DNA of 64,000 nucleotides. It comes from Pseudomonas chlororaphis subsp. aurantiaca (GTDB lineage: Bacteria; Pseudomonadota; Gammaproteobacteria; Pseudomonadales; Pseudomonadaceae). Each line of letters opens with the position of its first letter. Position 1 is the stretch's first letter. This document shows, piece after piece, positions 1 through 13,387 of this stretch. The notes under the pieces are model-generated. The model was not told where the DNA came from. It did no database searches and saw only the letters and a list, made by a program, of their open reading frames with translations. The stretch covers positions 1 to 64,000 of the forward strand of contig NZ_CP059162.1 of the NCBI RefSeq assembly GCF_013466605.1, in the 5' to 3' direction. Made by a program: the position numbers and the translations under genes.

Positions 1-1521
1 GTGTCAGTGGAACTTTGGCAGCAGTGCGTGGAGCTTCTGCGTGATGAGCTGCCTGCCCAGCAATTCAACACTTGGATCCGTCCGCTACAGGTCGAAGCCG
101 AAGGCGACGAGTTGCGTGTATACGCACCGAATCGTTTTGTTCTCGATTGGGTCAACGAAAAGTACCTGGGCCGCGTGCTCGAGCTGCTGGATGAGCATGG
201 CAATGGCATGGCGCCGGCGCTTTCCTTATTAATAGGCAGCAAACGCAGTTCTGCTCCTCGTGCGGCACCCAATGCTCCGCTGGCCGCCGCGGTTGCCTCT
301 CAGGTTCAGCAGGCAGCAGCTGCCGCCCCGGTCGCTGCGCCGGCTCCGGCCGCCCCGACCAAGGCGGCGACTCAGAAAGTCGCCGAAGTCAGCGAAGAGC
401 CCTCTCGTGACAGCTTCGACCCGATGGCGGGGGCCAGCTCGCAGCAGGCTCCAGTGCGCGCCGAACAGCGCACCGTTCAAGTGGAAGGTGCGCTCAAGCA
501 CACCAGTTACCTGAACCGCACCTTCACCTTCGAAAACTTTGTGGAAGGCAAGTCCAACCAGCTGGCCCGCGCCGCGGCCTGGCAGGTAGCCGACAACCCC
601 AAGCATGGTTACAACCCGCTCTTCCTTTATGGGGGCGTAGGTTTGGGTAAGACCCACTTGATGCACGCTGTGGGTAACCATCTATTAAAGAAGAACCCGA
701 ATGCCAAGGTCGTGTACCTGCATTCCGAGCGCTTCGTGGCTGATATGGTCAAGGCGCTGCAACTCAACGCGATCAACGAATTCAAGCGCTTCTACCGTTC
801 GGTGGATGCGTTGCTGATCGACGATATCCAGTTCTTCGCTCGCAAGGAGCGTTCCCAGGAAGAGTTTTTCCATACCTTCAACGCCCTGCTCGAAGGCGGC
901 CAACAGGTGATTCTCACCAGTGACCGCTATCCGAAGGAGATCGAAGGCCTGGAGGAACGCCTGAAATCGCGCTTCGGCTGGGGCCTGACCGTGGCGGTAG
1001 AGCCACCGGAACTGGAAACCCGCGTCGCGATCCTGATGAAGAAAGCCGACCAGGCCAAAGTCGAACTGCCTCACGATGCGGCGTTCTTCATTGCCCAGCG
1101 AATTCGTTCCAACGTGCGTGAGCTGGAAGGGGCGCTCAAGCGTGTCATCGCTCACTCGCACTTCATGGGGCGCGACATTACCATCGAGCTGATTCGCGAA
1201 TCGCTGAAGGACCTGCTGGCCCTGCAGGACAAGCTGGTCTCTGTGGATAACATTCAGCGCACTGTCGCCGAGTACTACAAGATCAAGATCTCCGATCTGC
1301 TGTCCAAGCGGCGCTCGCGTTCTGTCGCGCGTCCACGCCAGGTGGCCATGGCCTTGTCCAAGGAACTGACCAACCACAGCCTGCCGGAAATCGGCGATGT
1401 GTTCGGCGGCCGCGACCACACCACGGTCTTGCACGCATGCCGCAAGATCAATGAACTTAAGGAATCCGACGCGGACATCCGCGAGGACTACAAGAACCTG
1501 CTGCGTACTCTGACCACTTGA
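1..1521 (+). CDS. dnaA: Chromosomal replication initiator DnaA
   Basis: DnaA binds DnaA boxes at oriC, melts the origin and loads the helicase. The 506-residue protein has the four expected parts: an N-terminal DnaB-contact domain (about 1-80), an Ala/Pro-rich linker (about 85-165), an AAA+ core with Walker [10 protein letters not shown] near residue 215 and Walker B LLIDDIQF, and a C-terminal helix-turn-helix with the DnaA signature [15 protein letters not shown]. It starts with GTG at base 1, so its ribosome site, promoter and the upstream origin lie outside the window. An exact DnaA box (TGTGGATAA) lies inside the gene at 1242-1250. It heads the dnaA-dnaN-recF-gyrB block. Identification is certain. 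Confidence 0.99.
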   Translation: MSVELWQQCVELLRDELPAQQFNTWIRPLQVEAEGDELRVYAPNRFVLDWVNEKYLGRVLELLDEHGNGMAPALSLLIGSKRSSAPRAAPNAPLAAAVASQVQQAAAAAPVAAPAPAAPTKAATQKVAEVSEEPSRDSFDPMAGASSQQAPVRAEQRTVQVEGALKHTSYLNRTFTFENFVEGKSNQLARAAAWQVADNPKHGYNPLFLYGGVGLGKTHLMHAVGNHLLKKNPNAKVVYLHSERFVADMVKALQLNAINEFKRFYRSVDALLIDDIQFFARKERSQEEFFHTFNALLEGGQQVILTSDRYPKEIEGLEERLKSRFGWGLTVAVEPPELETRVAILMKKADQAKVELPHDAAFFIAQRIRSNVRELEGALKRVIAHSHFMGRDITIELIRESLKDLLALQDKLVSVDNIQRTVAEYYKIKISDLLSKRRSRSVARPRQVAMALSKELTNHSLPEIGDVFGGRDHTTVLHACRKINELKESDADIREDYKNLLRTLTT

Positions 1522-1559
1522 TGACTCCAGCGCAGCTTATTAAGGCAAGGGACTAGACC

Positions 1560-2663
1560 ATGCATTTCACCATTCAACGCGAAGCCCTGTTGAAACCCCT
1601 GCAACTGGTCGCCGGCGTCGTCGAACGTCGTCAGACCTTGCCGGTACTTTCCAACGTGCTGTTGGTTGTCGAAGGCCAGCAACTGTCGCTGACCGGTACC
1701 GACCTGGAAGTCGAGCTGGTCGGTCGCGTTCAGCTGGAAGAGCCGGCGGAGCCAGGCGAAATCACTGTCCCGGCGCGTAAGCTGATGGACATCTGCAAGA
1801 GCCTGCCGAACGATGCCCTGATCGACATCAAGGTCGACGAGCAGAAGCTGGTGGTCAAGGCCGGCCGTAGTCGCTTTACCCTGTCCACCTTGCCGGCCAA
1901 CGATTTCCCGACTGTGGAAGAAGGCCCGGGCTCGCTGACCTGCCAGCTGGAACAGAGCAAGCTGCGTCGCTTGATCGAACGCACCAGCTTCGCCATGGCC
2001 CAGCAGGACGTGCGCTACTACCTCAACGGCATGCTGCTGGAAGTCTCTGCCGGCATCATCCGTGCCGTGGCCACCGACGGTCACCGCCTGGCCATGTGCT
2101 CGATGCAGGCCGATATCGGTCAGCCCGATCGTCACCAGGTGATCGTGCCGCGCAAAGGCATCCTGGAACTGGCCCGTCTGCTCACCGAGCCGGATGGCAA
2201 CGTCAGCATCGTGCTGGGCCAGCACCACATCCGTGCGACCACCGGCGAGTTCACCTTCACTTCCAAGCTGGTCGACGGCAAGTTCCCGGACTACGAGCGT
2301 GTGCTGCCGAAGGGCGGTGACAAGCTGGTACTGGGCGACCGTCAGGCGCTGCGCGAAGCCTTCAGCCGTACTGCGATCCTGTCTAACGAGAAGTACCGCG
2401 GTATCCGTCTGCAACTGGCCAACGGTCAGCTGAAAATCCAGGCCAACAACCCGGAGCAGGAAGAGGCGGAAGAAGAAGTAGGCGTGGAATACAACGGCGG
2501 TTCGCTGGAGATCGGCTTCAACGTGAGCTACCTGCTCGACGTGCTGGGCGTGATGACCACTGAACAGGTACGCCTGATCCTGTCCGATTCCAACAGCAGT
2601 GCGCTGGTGCAGGAATCCGACAACGACGACTCGGCCTACGTTGTCATGCCGATGCGCCTGTAA
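1560..2663 (+). CDS. dnaN: DNA polymerase III beta sliding clamp
   Basis: DnaN is the ring-shaped processivity clamp that holds DNA polymerase III and many repair proteins on DNA. The 367-residue protein has the usual clamp length and start (MHFTIQREALLKPLQLVAGVVERRQTLPVLSN), with three repeated clamp folds of about 120 residues each, and ends in the typical YVVMPMRL. It lies 38 bp after dnaA with an AAGG-rich ribosome site before the ATG, and is probably co-transcribed with dnaA and recF. Confidence 0.99.
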   Translation: MHFTIQREALLKPLQLVAGVVERRQTLPVLSNVLLVVEGQQLSLTGTDLEVELVGRVQLEEPAEPGEITVPARKLMDICKSLPNDALIDIKVDEQKLVVKAGRSRFTLSTLPANDFPTVEEGPGSLTCQLEQSKLRRLIERTSFAMAQQDVRYYLNGMLLEVSAGIIRAVATDGHRLAMCSMQADIGQPDRHQVIVPRKGILELARLLTEPDGNVSIVLGQHHIRATTGEFTFTSKLVDGKFPDYERVLPKGGDKLVLGDRQALREAFSRTAILSNEKYRGIRLQLANGQLKIQANNPEQEEAEEEVGVEYNGGSLEIGFNVSYLLDVLGVMTTEQVRLILSDSNSSALVQESDNDDSAYVVMPMRL

Positions 2664-2683
2664 TCATGCTCAGCAGAAGCTAG

Positions 2684-6209
<3,526 letters not shown>

Positions 6210-6275
6210 CGGGCTGAACTTCTGGGGTAGGTACTGAGTCGAAATAGGTGTTTTGTGATTTGCGCTTGAAAAATG

Positions 6276-6307
6276 GAGGTCAACAGGGCTCTGTTGACCT
6301 CTTTTTT
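6276..6307 (+). terminator. Rho-independent terminator of gyrB
   Basis: An 11-bp perfect stem (6276-6286 with 6291-6301, arm GAGGTCAACAG) closes a GGCT loop and runs into a T tract at 6302-6307. It lies 67 bp after the gyrB stop and isolates the replication genes from the polysaccharide island. Confidence 0.93.
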
Positions 6308-6480
6308 GATTGAAATCATATAGATAAGCTTGGTTTAAAATTATAGGCCTCAGAGAGTTTGAACGAGCGTACGTCGGTCTACTTTTGATAGCCCTTTAAA
6401 ATAAGTTTTTAAGTTAAGTATTATTCAGTGCCCTAACAGAAACTACTGGCGATCACGTTGAGCCAGAATATGCAAAGGAA
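6308..6480 (+). promoter_or_regulatory. AT-rich upstream region of the polysaccharide island
   Basis: This stretch has no gene and marks the change from GC-rich core DNA to AT-rich island DNA. It must hold the promoter of the five-gene island. I see several TATAAT-like words (for example around 6337-6345 and 6398-6402) but cannot choose one. I find no convincing RfaH ops or JUMPstart element. Confidence 0.45.
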
Positions 6481-7317
6481 GTGTCTAGATTGAATCCTCA
6501 TGCTGCCCGCTCTATCTCACCTTCAACCTTGATTCGCTCCATAAGGAGCAATCGAAGCCTAATTTTTAATTTGATCCGTCGTGAGGTTTCCGGGCGCTAT
6601 CGTGGATCTGCGATGGGGCTATTGTGGTCATTTTTCAATCCGGTACTTATGCTGGCTGTTTATACATTTGTATTCAGTGTTGTATTCAAAGCAAGATGGG
6701 TTGGGGGAACTGGATCAAAAACGGAGTTTGCTCTGGTTCTTTTTTCTGGACTCATGGTTTTTAATCTATTTAGTGAGTGCATAAATAGAGCATCTACACT
6801 GATTGTTGGAAATGTAAATTACGTCAAGAAAGTAATTTTTCCTTTAGAAATACTAACATGTGTAGCCTTAGGATCTGCAGCCTTTCACTTACTAATCAGC
6901 CTATTGGTGTGGTTGATTTTTTATGTATTGTTTTTTGGAGTGCCTCACGCGACTATTTTATTGTTACCATTTGTTCTGCTTCCATTGGTTTTGTTGACTC
7001 TAGGCCTTTCCTGGCTACTTGCATCGCTTGGTGTTTACTTAAGAGATGTGTCGCAGGTTGTGGGGATTATTACAACGGTTTTAATGTTTCTATCACCGAT
7101 TTTTTACCCAGTAGTTTCTTTGCCTGAAAGCTATCGTCCATTCATGTTGATTAGCCCATTGACGTTTGTAATTGAACAGGCCCGTGACGTAATGATTTGG
7201 GGGAGACCAATAGATTTGCAAGGTTGGGTAGTCCATACATCTCTATCGGGGCTAGTTGCGTGTCTTGGATTTGCATGGTTTCAAAAAACACGTAAAGGAT
7301 TCGCTGATGTCCTCTGA
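6481..7317 (+). CDS. wzm: ABC-2 type polysaccharide export permease (Wzm-like)
   Basis: This is an integral membrane subunit of an ABC transporter that moves an undecaprenyl-linked polysaccharide across the inner membrane. The 278-residue protein has the ABC-2/KpsM family start (SLIFNLIRREVSGRYRGSAMGLLWSFFNPVLMLAVYTFVFSVVF) and about six hydrophobic segments spread to the C-terminus. Start choice is unsure: GTG at 6481 directly abuts AAGGAA, while an in-frame TTG at 6490 has better spacing. The ATP-binding partner overlaps its last codons. Codon use is AT-rich and unlike gyrB. Confidence 0.9.
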   Translation: MSRLNPHAARSISPSTLIRSIRSNRSLIFNLIRREVSGRYRGSAMGLLWSFFNPVLMLAVYTFVFSVVFKARWVGGTGSKTEFALVLFSGLMVFNLFSECINRASTLIVGNVNYVKKVIFPLEILTCVALGSAAFHLLISLLVWLIFYVLFFGVPHATILLLPFVLLPLVLLTLGLSWLLASLGVYLRDVSQVVGIITTVLMFLSPIFYPVVSLPESYRPFMLISPLTFVIEQARDVMIWGRPIDLQGWVVHTSLSGLVACLGFAWFQKTRKGFADVL

Positions 7318-8596
7318 AATTGCCATCTCTATCAATAACATTTCTAAGCGGTTCGAAATGTATGCGCAGCCTAGAGATAGGCTGCTTCAATTTCTGACGC
7401 TTGGCAAACGCCAATACTTTACGGGGTTTTGGGCTCTACGAAACATCTCATTCTCCGTATATAAAGGAGAAACAATTGGGATACTTGGGCGGAACGGTAG
7501 TGGAAAAAGTACGCTGCTACAAATAATTTCTGGAACGTTATCTCCTACTGAGGGAGAAATTCGTACAAATGGAGTTCTAGCTGCGTTGTTAGAGTTGGGC
7601 TCAGGGTTTAATCCTGAGTTTTCCGGAAGAGAAAATGTATACCTTAACGGATCTATCCTTGGTTTTAGCAAGGAAGAGATGGATGAGAAATTTGACAGCA
7701 TCGTTAGTTTTGCTGACATTGGTGAGCATTTAGAACAGCCAGTAAAAACATATTCAAGTGGTATGGTTGTTAGATTGGCTTTTGCCGTACAGGCGTGTGT
7801 TGATCCTCAAATTCTGATTGTAGATGAAGCCCTATCTGTTGGTGATGAAAAGTTTCAACGGAAGTGCTTTGATTATATTGAACGACTTCGTGAAAATGGC
7901 TGCTCGATATTATTGGTGACCCATTCTACAGCTACCGTTGAAAAGTTTTGCCAACGAGGAATTCTACTTCATGGTGGTGAAGTACATGGTATAGGCCCAG
8001 CTAAGGAAATAGTTGATCAATATCATGCTCTACTTTATTCCGACGAGAAGGCCTACCTTAGATATCTTAACCAAGAGAAAGCAATAGAGTCTGAAGATCA
8101 GACTAAAGAGCTAATAAGTAGTCCTGCCGGCCTAGAGGAAGGCGAAGCTGAAAATAATGGACTACGAGCAATTATAAAAAACTGGGAAGTTCGTGATAAA
8201 GATGGTGAGTCTACAGAGTCGTTCAGGACTGGGGACCGTGCCTCAATCAGCTTTAATGTTGATGTATTAAATTCAATTGATGAAATCCAAGCTGGAATAC
8301 TTATTCGTACTGTTGAAGGGGTCAGTGCGTTTGGTACCAGTACGCTCTATCATAAGAAAAATCAGTTAAACGTAAAAAGCGGGGACAAAATAAACTTCGA
8401 CTTTGATTTGAAAGTTGACCTGTGCCCTGGAACCTATTTTGTTACAATTGCAATTGCCGAGTCAGTTTCTCATGGAGATATGATTTATCTTGATAGAAAG
8501 ACTGATGTTATTATTTTAAAAGTTAGTCAGGTTCGACCAACGGGCAGTGGTATTTCTGCTTTAGATGCTTGTGTGTCTGTTAAAGTGGTGAGATAA
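7307..8596 (+). CDS. wzt: Polysaccharide ABC transporter ATP-binding protein with C-terminal glycan-binding domain (Wzt-like)
   Basis: This is the ATPase partner of the preceding permease. Of 429 residues, about 1-250 form the ABC domain: Walker A GRNGSGKST at 61-69, signature YSSGMVVRLAFA and Walker B ILIVDEALSVGD. About 270-429 resemble the beta-sandwich domain that in O-antigen exporters such as E. coli O9a Wzt recognises the finished chain end. ATG 7307 overlaps the permease stop by 11 bp and gives the family N-terminus (MSSEIAISINNISKRF). A longer frame from 7256 exists but is unlikely. The extra domain suggests export coupled to a chain-terminating modification. Confidence 0.93.
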   Translation: MSSEIAISINNISKRFEMYAQPRDRLLQFLTLGKRQYFTGFWALRNISFSVYKGETIGILGRNGSGKSTLLQIISGTLSPTEGEIRTNGVLAALLELGSGFNPEFSGRENVYLNGSILGFSKEEMDEKFDSIVSFADIGEHLEQPVKTYSSGMVVRLAFAVQACVDPQILIVDEALSVGDEKFQRKCFDYIERLRENGCSILLVTHSTATVEKFCQRGILLHGGEVHGIGPAKEIVDQYHALLYSDEKAYLRYLNQEKAIESEDQTKELISSPAGLEEGEAENNGLRAIIKNWEVRDKDGESTESFRTGDRASISFNVDVLNSIDEIQAGILIRTVEGVSAFGTSTLYHKKNQLNVKSGDKINFDFDLKVDLCPGTYFVTIAIAESVSHGDMIYLDRKTDVIILKVSQVRPTGSGISALDACVSVKVVR

Positions 8597-8597
8597 A

Positions 8598-11500
8598 ATG
8601 AAAAGAATTCTCATTTCTAGTGAGTCCTTCACGATTGGTGGTTTAGAAACCCATATAAGAAGTGAGAGTGCCTCTCTAATTAATTTTGGCTGCGAGATTC
8701 ACCTAGCTGTAGGGGAACTTTTCGATGATCTGTTGCTGCCTCCGAATATAGCTTCGGTAACTAAAGGTCTAGAGTTTGGAGTGCATATTAATTCAGAGCA
8801 ACTTATTAGCTCTGTAGAGAGACTCAGAGAAATAATTAGAGAAAAAAATATTGATTTCTTGCATGCACATCCATTTACTTCTTTGATACCAAGCTTTATC
8901 GCTGCAGAACTCGAGGGTATTCCATTTGGGGTAACACTGCATGGTCCTGCGTCCTTTGCCTCGTACTATGGTCCTGTTTATGACTTTTTATTAAAGTCAA
9001 TAATTCTTCCTCGTGCTGATTTGATCGTAGCGGTTTCAAAAGAGGTCGAGAAAATTGCTGCGCCTTATGTTACTGAGAGACGCGTCAGTATTATTCCAAA
9101 TGGTGTGAGCTTTCCTAAAGATACGATAGAGATACACAGCGATAACATTGATCCTCGCTGGATACTAGTCAGCCGCCTTGATGCAATGAAGTCAGTAGGA
9201 GTTGCTGATTTTGTATATAAAGCAAAAGAAGCTGGAATTCCAGGAGTGGTATTAGTAGGCGATGGTCCAGCTAAGAAAGATCTTGTAAAAAAAATAAGCC
9301 AAAATGGATTAGTTGAGTTTGTTGAGTTTTATGGCGTCAGTGATGATGTGCACAATTTAATGCAGAAATTCACTGGGGTTGCCGGGATGGGGAGGGTCGT
9401 TCTTGAAGGTATTTCTGCGAAGAGGCCGGTTGCTCTCGTTGGGTATGATGGTGTCAAAGGTATCCTTGATCAGTTGATATTTGACTTGGCTGCGGAGACA
9501 AATTTTTCTGGTAGAGGCCTCAAGACTATCGATTCAGAGTCTTTTCGTAAGCAGCTAGGATGTGTCAGTAATTCTAAAGAATCCCAAATATATAAGCTGG
9601 CAATGGAGTCTTTCGAAGAGACAATGCTTTGGGAGAAGTTTTTAAAAGGGGTACATAAGATTGATAAAGATAAAGTCACGTTGCTCGCTGATTTTTATCA
9701 ATTGATCCTTAAAAATAATTTTAGTGAATCGACGCCGATTTTTCAGTCAGTAGAGACTTTCGATCGCTTGGGCGATTTAGTTTTTAGTCCGCGTCATTAT
9801 GATCAGCGGCTTGCGATGGAGTTTTCTCATTTTAAGCAGAGACTGCAAGATACTAAGTTGAACGGCATGGTCGCTGAGTTAACTGAGGAAACAAAAAAAA
9901 TAAATCACCTACTGATGGAGAGTGATTTAAAAGAGTCTGAATTTTTAGGGCGCTTTGTTGAACAAGAAAATAAGCTAGCCAAACTCGGAATACTTGAAAT
10001 AGAGCAAGGGTGCGAGATTGCTGAGCTTAAAATACTTGAAACCGAACAAGGTAAGAAAATTATTGAGCTTGAGCGGTTGGAGTCTGAACTAGAAAAAAAG
10101 ATAACGACGCTAACCGAAAAAATCAAAGAAACCGATATAAAACTTCATGAAGCAGCGCTCTATCGTGAAGATAAGGAAATTTACATAGCGAGCCTAATAA
10201 TGAAACTGCAAGAGCAAGATCAGGGTATTTATGGTTTTATGGAAAGAGTAATTGTTAGGCTAAAGAGAACTCCTATATATTTTTCTAAGTCTATAGCATT
10301 GATTCGATCGGCAGGCTTGTTAGGCCTTATCAAGGCGCTGGATTCAAAAGTTAAGCGACGTAATCTAGGTATAACTACAAATTATATTCAGCCCTCTGTT
10401 GTTGATAATTTCTTGGATTCATCCGTTGAGGCACAGAATATTAGTTCGCCTCTACTGAATGGCGAGTTGGTAATAATTACAGGTGTTCCCTTTGATGATG
10501 TCGGTGGTGGACAGCGTGCTGCTCAATTAGCGCGTTGTGCTCTTAAAGCAGGACGACAAGTTTATTATATCTATATATATAAGAAGTTTGATTTTGAAAC
10601 CAATCAATATGTGGATTCGGACGTAAAAATTCATGGCCTGTATCACAGGCATATTGATGCCACCTCGCCTCTAGAGATTTTGAGAAGCATATCCAGTCAA
10701 GCTACATTACTTGTAGAGTTGCCACATTCGGCTGCCATGCCATATCTTGATCTTTTTAATTTCCGAGGTATAAGAAGTGTTTTTGAGTTGATTGATGACT
10801 GGGAAACAAGTCTTGGTGGAGACTGGTTTGACCTAAGCGTATATCATCAGTTTGTAGCAAAGGCCAAATGTGTAGTCGGAACCGCAAAATTATTGCAGAA
10901 GCGACTGCAAGACTTGGGCCGTTTCGACGCTCTCTACCTACCTAACGCAGCTAACGAATATATTTTCGATAAATATAAAAGTTACTCTCGACCAATTGAT
11001 CTACCTACAGGTTATAGGCTTTCTGCTCTATATTTTGGCTCTCTCTATGGTGAGTGGTTCGCTTGGGATTATATCCAAGAGGCGGCCTTGCGTAATCCTG
11101 ATATAGCTTTTTTGCTAATTGGTGATAGACCTACAGGTAAAGTTTTACCTAATAACGTGTACCTGCTGGGACCTAAACTAATTGACGAACTCCCAGGTTA
11201 CTTGGCTCACACTGATTTTGGGTTATTACCATTTTCGCCAGGAAAAATTTCTGACGCGGTGTCACCAATTAAAATTTTCGAGTACTTATTCGCTGGGCGT
11301 CCAGTTGTTTCTACTGCATTACCTGAAGTACTAGGATACCCAGGAGTTCTTGTGGCTGAGTCTCCTGAAGACTTTGCATACCTGTGTAATCAGACGAAGG
11401 TTGACGACTCAAAGTCTCTTGAGAATGATCGTTTTATATCTAATAACTCATGGTTCTCTCGGCTGGATTCAATTATTGGAATTCAAGGTCTAACAGAGTT

Positions 11501-12260
11501 CTCTGGTCAAGTTAGTGTAATTGTTTTGATTCATAATAACAGAGGGATTATCGGGCGTTTTCTTGAGTCTTTACTACTTCATTGCAGCACATATATCAAA
11601 GAAGTTATTGTTGTGGATAATGCAAGTGCTGATGGTGGTGCAGAATATGTTGAAGAGAATTTTCCATCTGTTCAGGTCATAAGAAATCCAATGAACGGCT
11701 GCGCGTCAGGGCGGAATTTGGGCGTTAGCTCCGCCACTGGCAAATATCTTGCGTTCTTTGATTCGGATCAATGGATCACTTCTTCTAGCTGTTTCGAAGA
11801 GGCTTTATCGATTCTTAAAAGAGATGCAAATGTTGGCGCTGTAGGATGGGCCGCTGGCTGGTTTGATTCATCACGCTCAGATCTGGGTGGTATGATTACT
11901 GATTATTGCCCAAATCGTGCTATGAATGATTTTGCTATTCGTATTGGTTACAGACCTGATATTGGATATCTAGGCACCGGTGGATTCTTCATGCCAAAAG
12001 TTGTTTTTAATGCAACTGATGGATTCGATGTTGCTTATGACCCTACTTGTTTTGAAGATACAGATATTTCCTTTCAGATCAAAAAGCTCGGTTTTGATGT
12101 CTGCTACCGTGATTTAACTGGTATCCGTCATCAGCCCCATCAGACAACAGGTGCACATTCAAACTCTGAGTATTACACAAAGTTGTTCAATCGTAACTCT
12201 GACTACTTTAAGAAAAAATGGATTAATCACCCAGAGTTCTTTCAGAACTATCCTGGTTGA
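8598..12260 (+). CDS. Three-domain glycosyltransferase (GT4-like, GT4/GT1-like, GT2-like) with coiled coil
   Basis: A 1220-residue protein starting one base after wzt. I see three sugar-transferase-like parts. Residues about 1-300 look GT4-like (SSESFTIGGLETHIRSES; SIIPNGVSF; VSRLDAMKSVG; LVGDGPAKKDL). Residues about 615-960 look like a second GT-B fold (GVPFDDVGGGQRAAQLARCA; LPNAANEYIFDKY; SPIKIFEYLFAGRPVVST). Residues about 970-1220 are GT2-like (SVIVLIHNNRGIIGRFLESLLLH; VVDNASADGGAEYVEENFP; DSDQW as a DXD-like motif near 1055). Between the first two lies a heptad-rich coiled coil (about 420-545) with near-repeats of ILEIEQG/ILETEQG. It probably adds several sugars of one repeat unit; linkages cannot be predicted. 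Confidence 0.88.
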   Translation: MKRILISSESFTIGGLETHIRSESASLINFGCEIHLAVGELFDDLLLPPNIASVTKGLEFGVHINSEQLISSVERLREIIREKNIDFLHAHPFTSLIPSFIAAELEGIPFGVTLHGPASFASYYGPVYDFLLKSIILPRADLIVAVSKEVEKIAAPYVTERRVSIIPNGVSFPKDTIEIHSDNIDPRWILVSRLDAMKSVGVADFVYKAKEAGIPGVVLVGDGPAKKDLVKKISQNGLVEFVEFYGVSDDVHNLMQKFTGVAGMGRVVLEGISAKRPVALVGYDGVKGILDQLIFDLAAETNFSGRGLKTIDSESFRKQLGCVSNSKESQIYKLAMESFEETMLWEKFLKGVHKIDKDKVTLLADFYQLILKNNFSESTPIFQSVETFDRLGDLVFSPRHYDQRLAMEFSHFKQRLQDTKLNGMVAELTEETKKINHLLMESDLKESEFLGRFVEQENKLAKLGILEIEQGCEIAELKILETEQGKKIIELERLESELEKKITTLTEKIKETDIKLHEAALYREDKEIYIASLIMKLQEQDQGIYGFMERVIVRLKRTPIYFSKSIALIRSAGLLGLIKALDSKVKRRNLGITTNYIQPSVVDNFLDSSVEAQNISSPLLNGELVIITGVPFDDVGGGQRAAQLARCALKAGRQVYYIYIYKKFDFETNQYVDSDVKIHGLYHRHIDATSPLEILRSISSQATLLVELPHSAAMPYLDLFNFRGIRSVFELIDDWETSLGGDWFDLSVYHQFVAKAKCVVGTAKLLQKRLQDLGRFDALYLPNAANEYIFDKYKSYSRPIDLPTGYRLSALYFGSLYGEWFAWDYIQEAALRNPDIAFLLIGDRPTGKVLPNNVYLLGPKLIDELPGYLAHTDFGLLPFSPGKISDAVSPIKIFEYLFAGRPVVSTALPEVLGYPGVLVAESPEDFAYLCNQTKVDDSKSLENDRFISNNSWFSRLDSIIGIQGLTEFSGQVSVIVLIHNNRGIIGRFLESLLLHCSTYIKEVIVVDNASADGGAEYVEENFPSVQVIRNPMNGCASGRNLGVSSATGKYLAFFDSDQWITSSSCFEEALSILKRDANVGAVGWAAGWFDSSRSDLGGMITDYCPNRAMNDFAIRIGYRPDIGYLGTGGFFMPKVVFNATDGFDVAYDPTCFEDTDISFQIKKLGFDVCYRDLTGIRHQPHQTTGAHSNSEYYTKLFNRNSDYFKKKWINHPEFFQNYPG

Positions 12261-12280
12261 AATAGTTAAAAGAGGTTGTT

Positions 12281-13387
12281 ATGAGCCAGAAAAAGAAAAT
12301 ACTTTGCGTTGTCGGGACTCGTCCAGAAGCCATAAAAATGGCCCCCGTAATTTTAGCCTTAAAAAAAGAACCTTGGGCGGATGTACGAGTTCTTGCTACA
12401 GCTCAACATCGTCATATGTTGGACCAAGTGCTGGACTTTTTTAGCATTGAGCCTGATATCGATTTAGATATTATGCGCCCAAACCAAGCGTTAACAACGT
12501 TAACTGCACGTTTGCTGTTGGACCTGGATGATGTTCTGTTAGCAGAAAAACCAGACGCGGTGTTAGTTCAAGGCGACACTACAACCGTTATGACAGTTGC
12601 CTTGGCATGTTTTTATCACCGTATTTTGATAGGACATGTTGAGGCAGGATTACGTACAGGCGATATGCAGAATCCCTTTCCAGAGGAAGCAAATAGGGTT
12701 ATTGCTAGCAAGCTAGCAAAATGGCACTTTGCCCCGACTGAAGGCTCTCGTCAGAACTTGCTCCGTGAAGGTATTTCTGCTGACGATGTCATAATGACAG
12801 GGAATACAGTAATTGATGCTCTTTTGATGACAGCCTCAAAGGAGCTTGATCTTGGTGTTCAGTTGGATCCTGAAAAACGACTGGTGCTAGTAACTTCGCA
12901 TCGACGGGAAAACTTTGGAGAGCCATTCAAAAATATATGCCGTGCACTGCATACGTTGGCCATAAACAACCCTGATGTTCAGTTTTTATACCCAGTGCAT
13001 CCTAACCCAAATGTTAAGGATGTTGCTTATAGCGTGCTGGGTGATGTGTCGAACTTTATTCTTTGCGAACCTTTGGACTATGCTCCTTTCGTTGCAGCGA
13101 TGAAACGTGCATATTTGATTTTAACGGATTCTGGTGGAGTACAAGAAGAAGCCCCGGCTTTGGGTAAACCAGTGCTTGTTCTTCGTGAGGAAACTGAGCG
13201 TCCTGAAGCTGTAGAGGAGGACGTTGTTAAACTTGTCGGTTCAAACTACGAGTATATTGTAAGCGAAACACAACGTTTGCTTGACGATAGCGAGGCTTAT
13301 TCCGCTATGGCTCGTGGTGTTTCTCCATATGGAGATGGACTTGCGTCGGCCCGGATCGTAAAGACACTAAGCGATCATTTTTGCTAA
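12281..13387 (+). CDS. wecB: UDP-N-acetylglucosamine 2-epimerase (non-hydrolysing)
   Basis: This enzyme interconverts UDP-GlcNAc and UDP-ManNAc in the cytoplasm, feeding ManNAc-type sugars to the polysaccharide. The 368-residue length and motifs are typical: GTRPEAIKMAPVI at the N-terminus, VQGDTTTVMTVALACFY, HVEAGLRTGD, PFPEEANR, and SGGVQEEAPALGKPVLVLREETERPEA. AGAGG precedes the ATG with good spacing. No WecC-type dehydrogenase is nearby, so either ManNAc itself is used or the dehydrogenase is elsewhere. The symbol is by family resemblance. Confidence 0.94.
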   Translation: MSQKKKILCVVGTRPEAIKMAPVILALKKEPWADVRVLATAQHRHMLDQVLDFFSIEPDIDLDIMRPNQALTTLTARLLLDLDDVLLAEKPDAVLVQGDTTTVMTVALACFYHRILIGHVEAGLRTGDMQNPFPEEANRVIASKLAKWHFAPTEGSRQNLLREGISADDVIMTGNTVIDALLMTASKELDLGVQLDPEKRLVLVTSHRRENFGEPFKNICRALHTLAINNPDVQFLYPVHPNPNVKDVAYSVLGDVSNFILCEPLDYAPFVAAMKRAYLILTDSGGVQEEAPALGKPVLVLREETERPEAVEEDVVKLVGSNYEYIVSETQRLLDDSEAYSAMARGVSPYGDGLASARIVKTLSDHFC

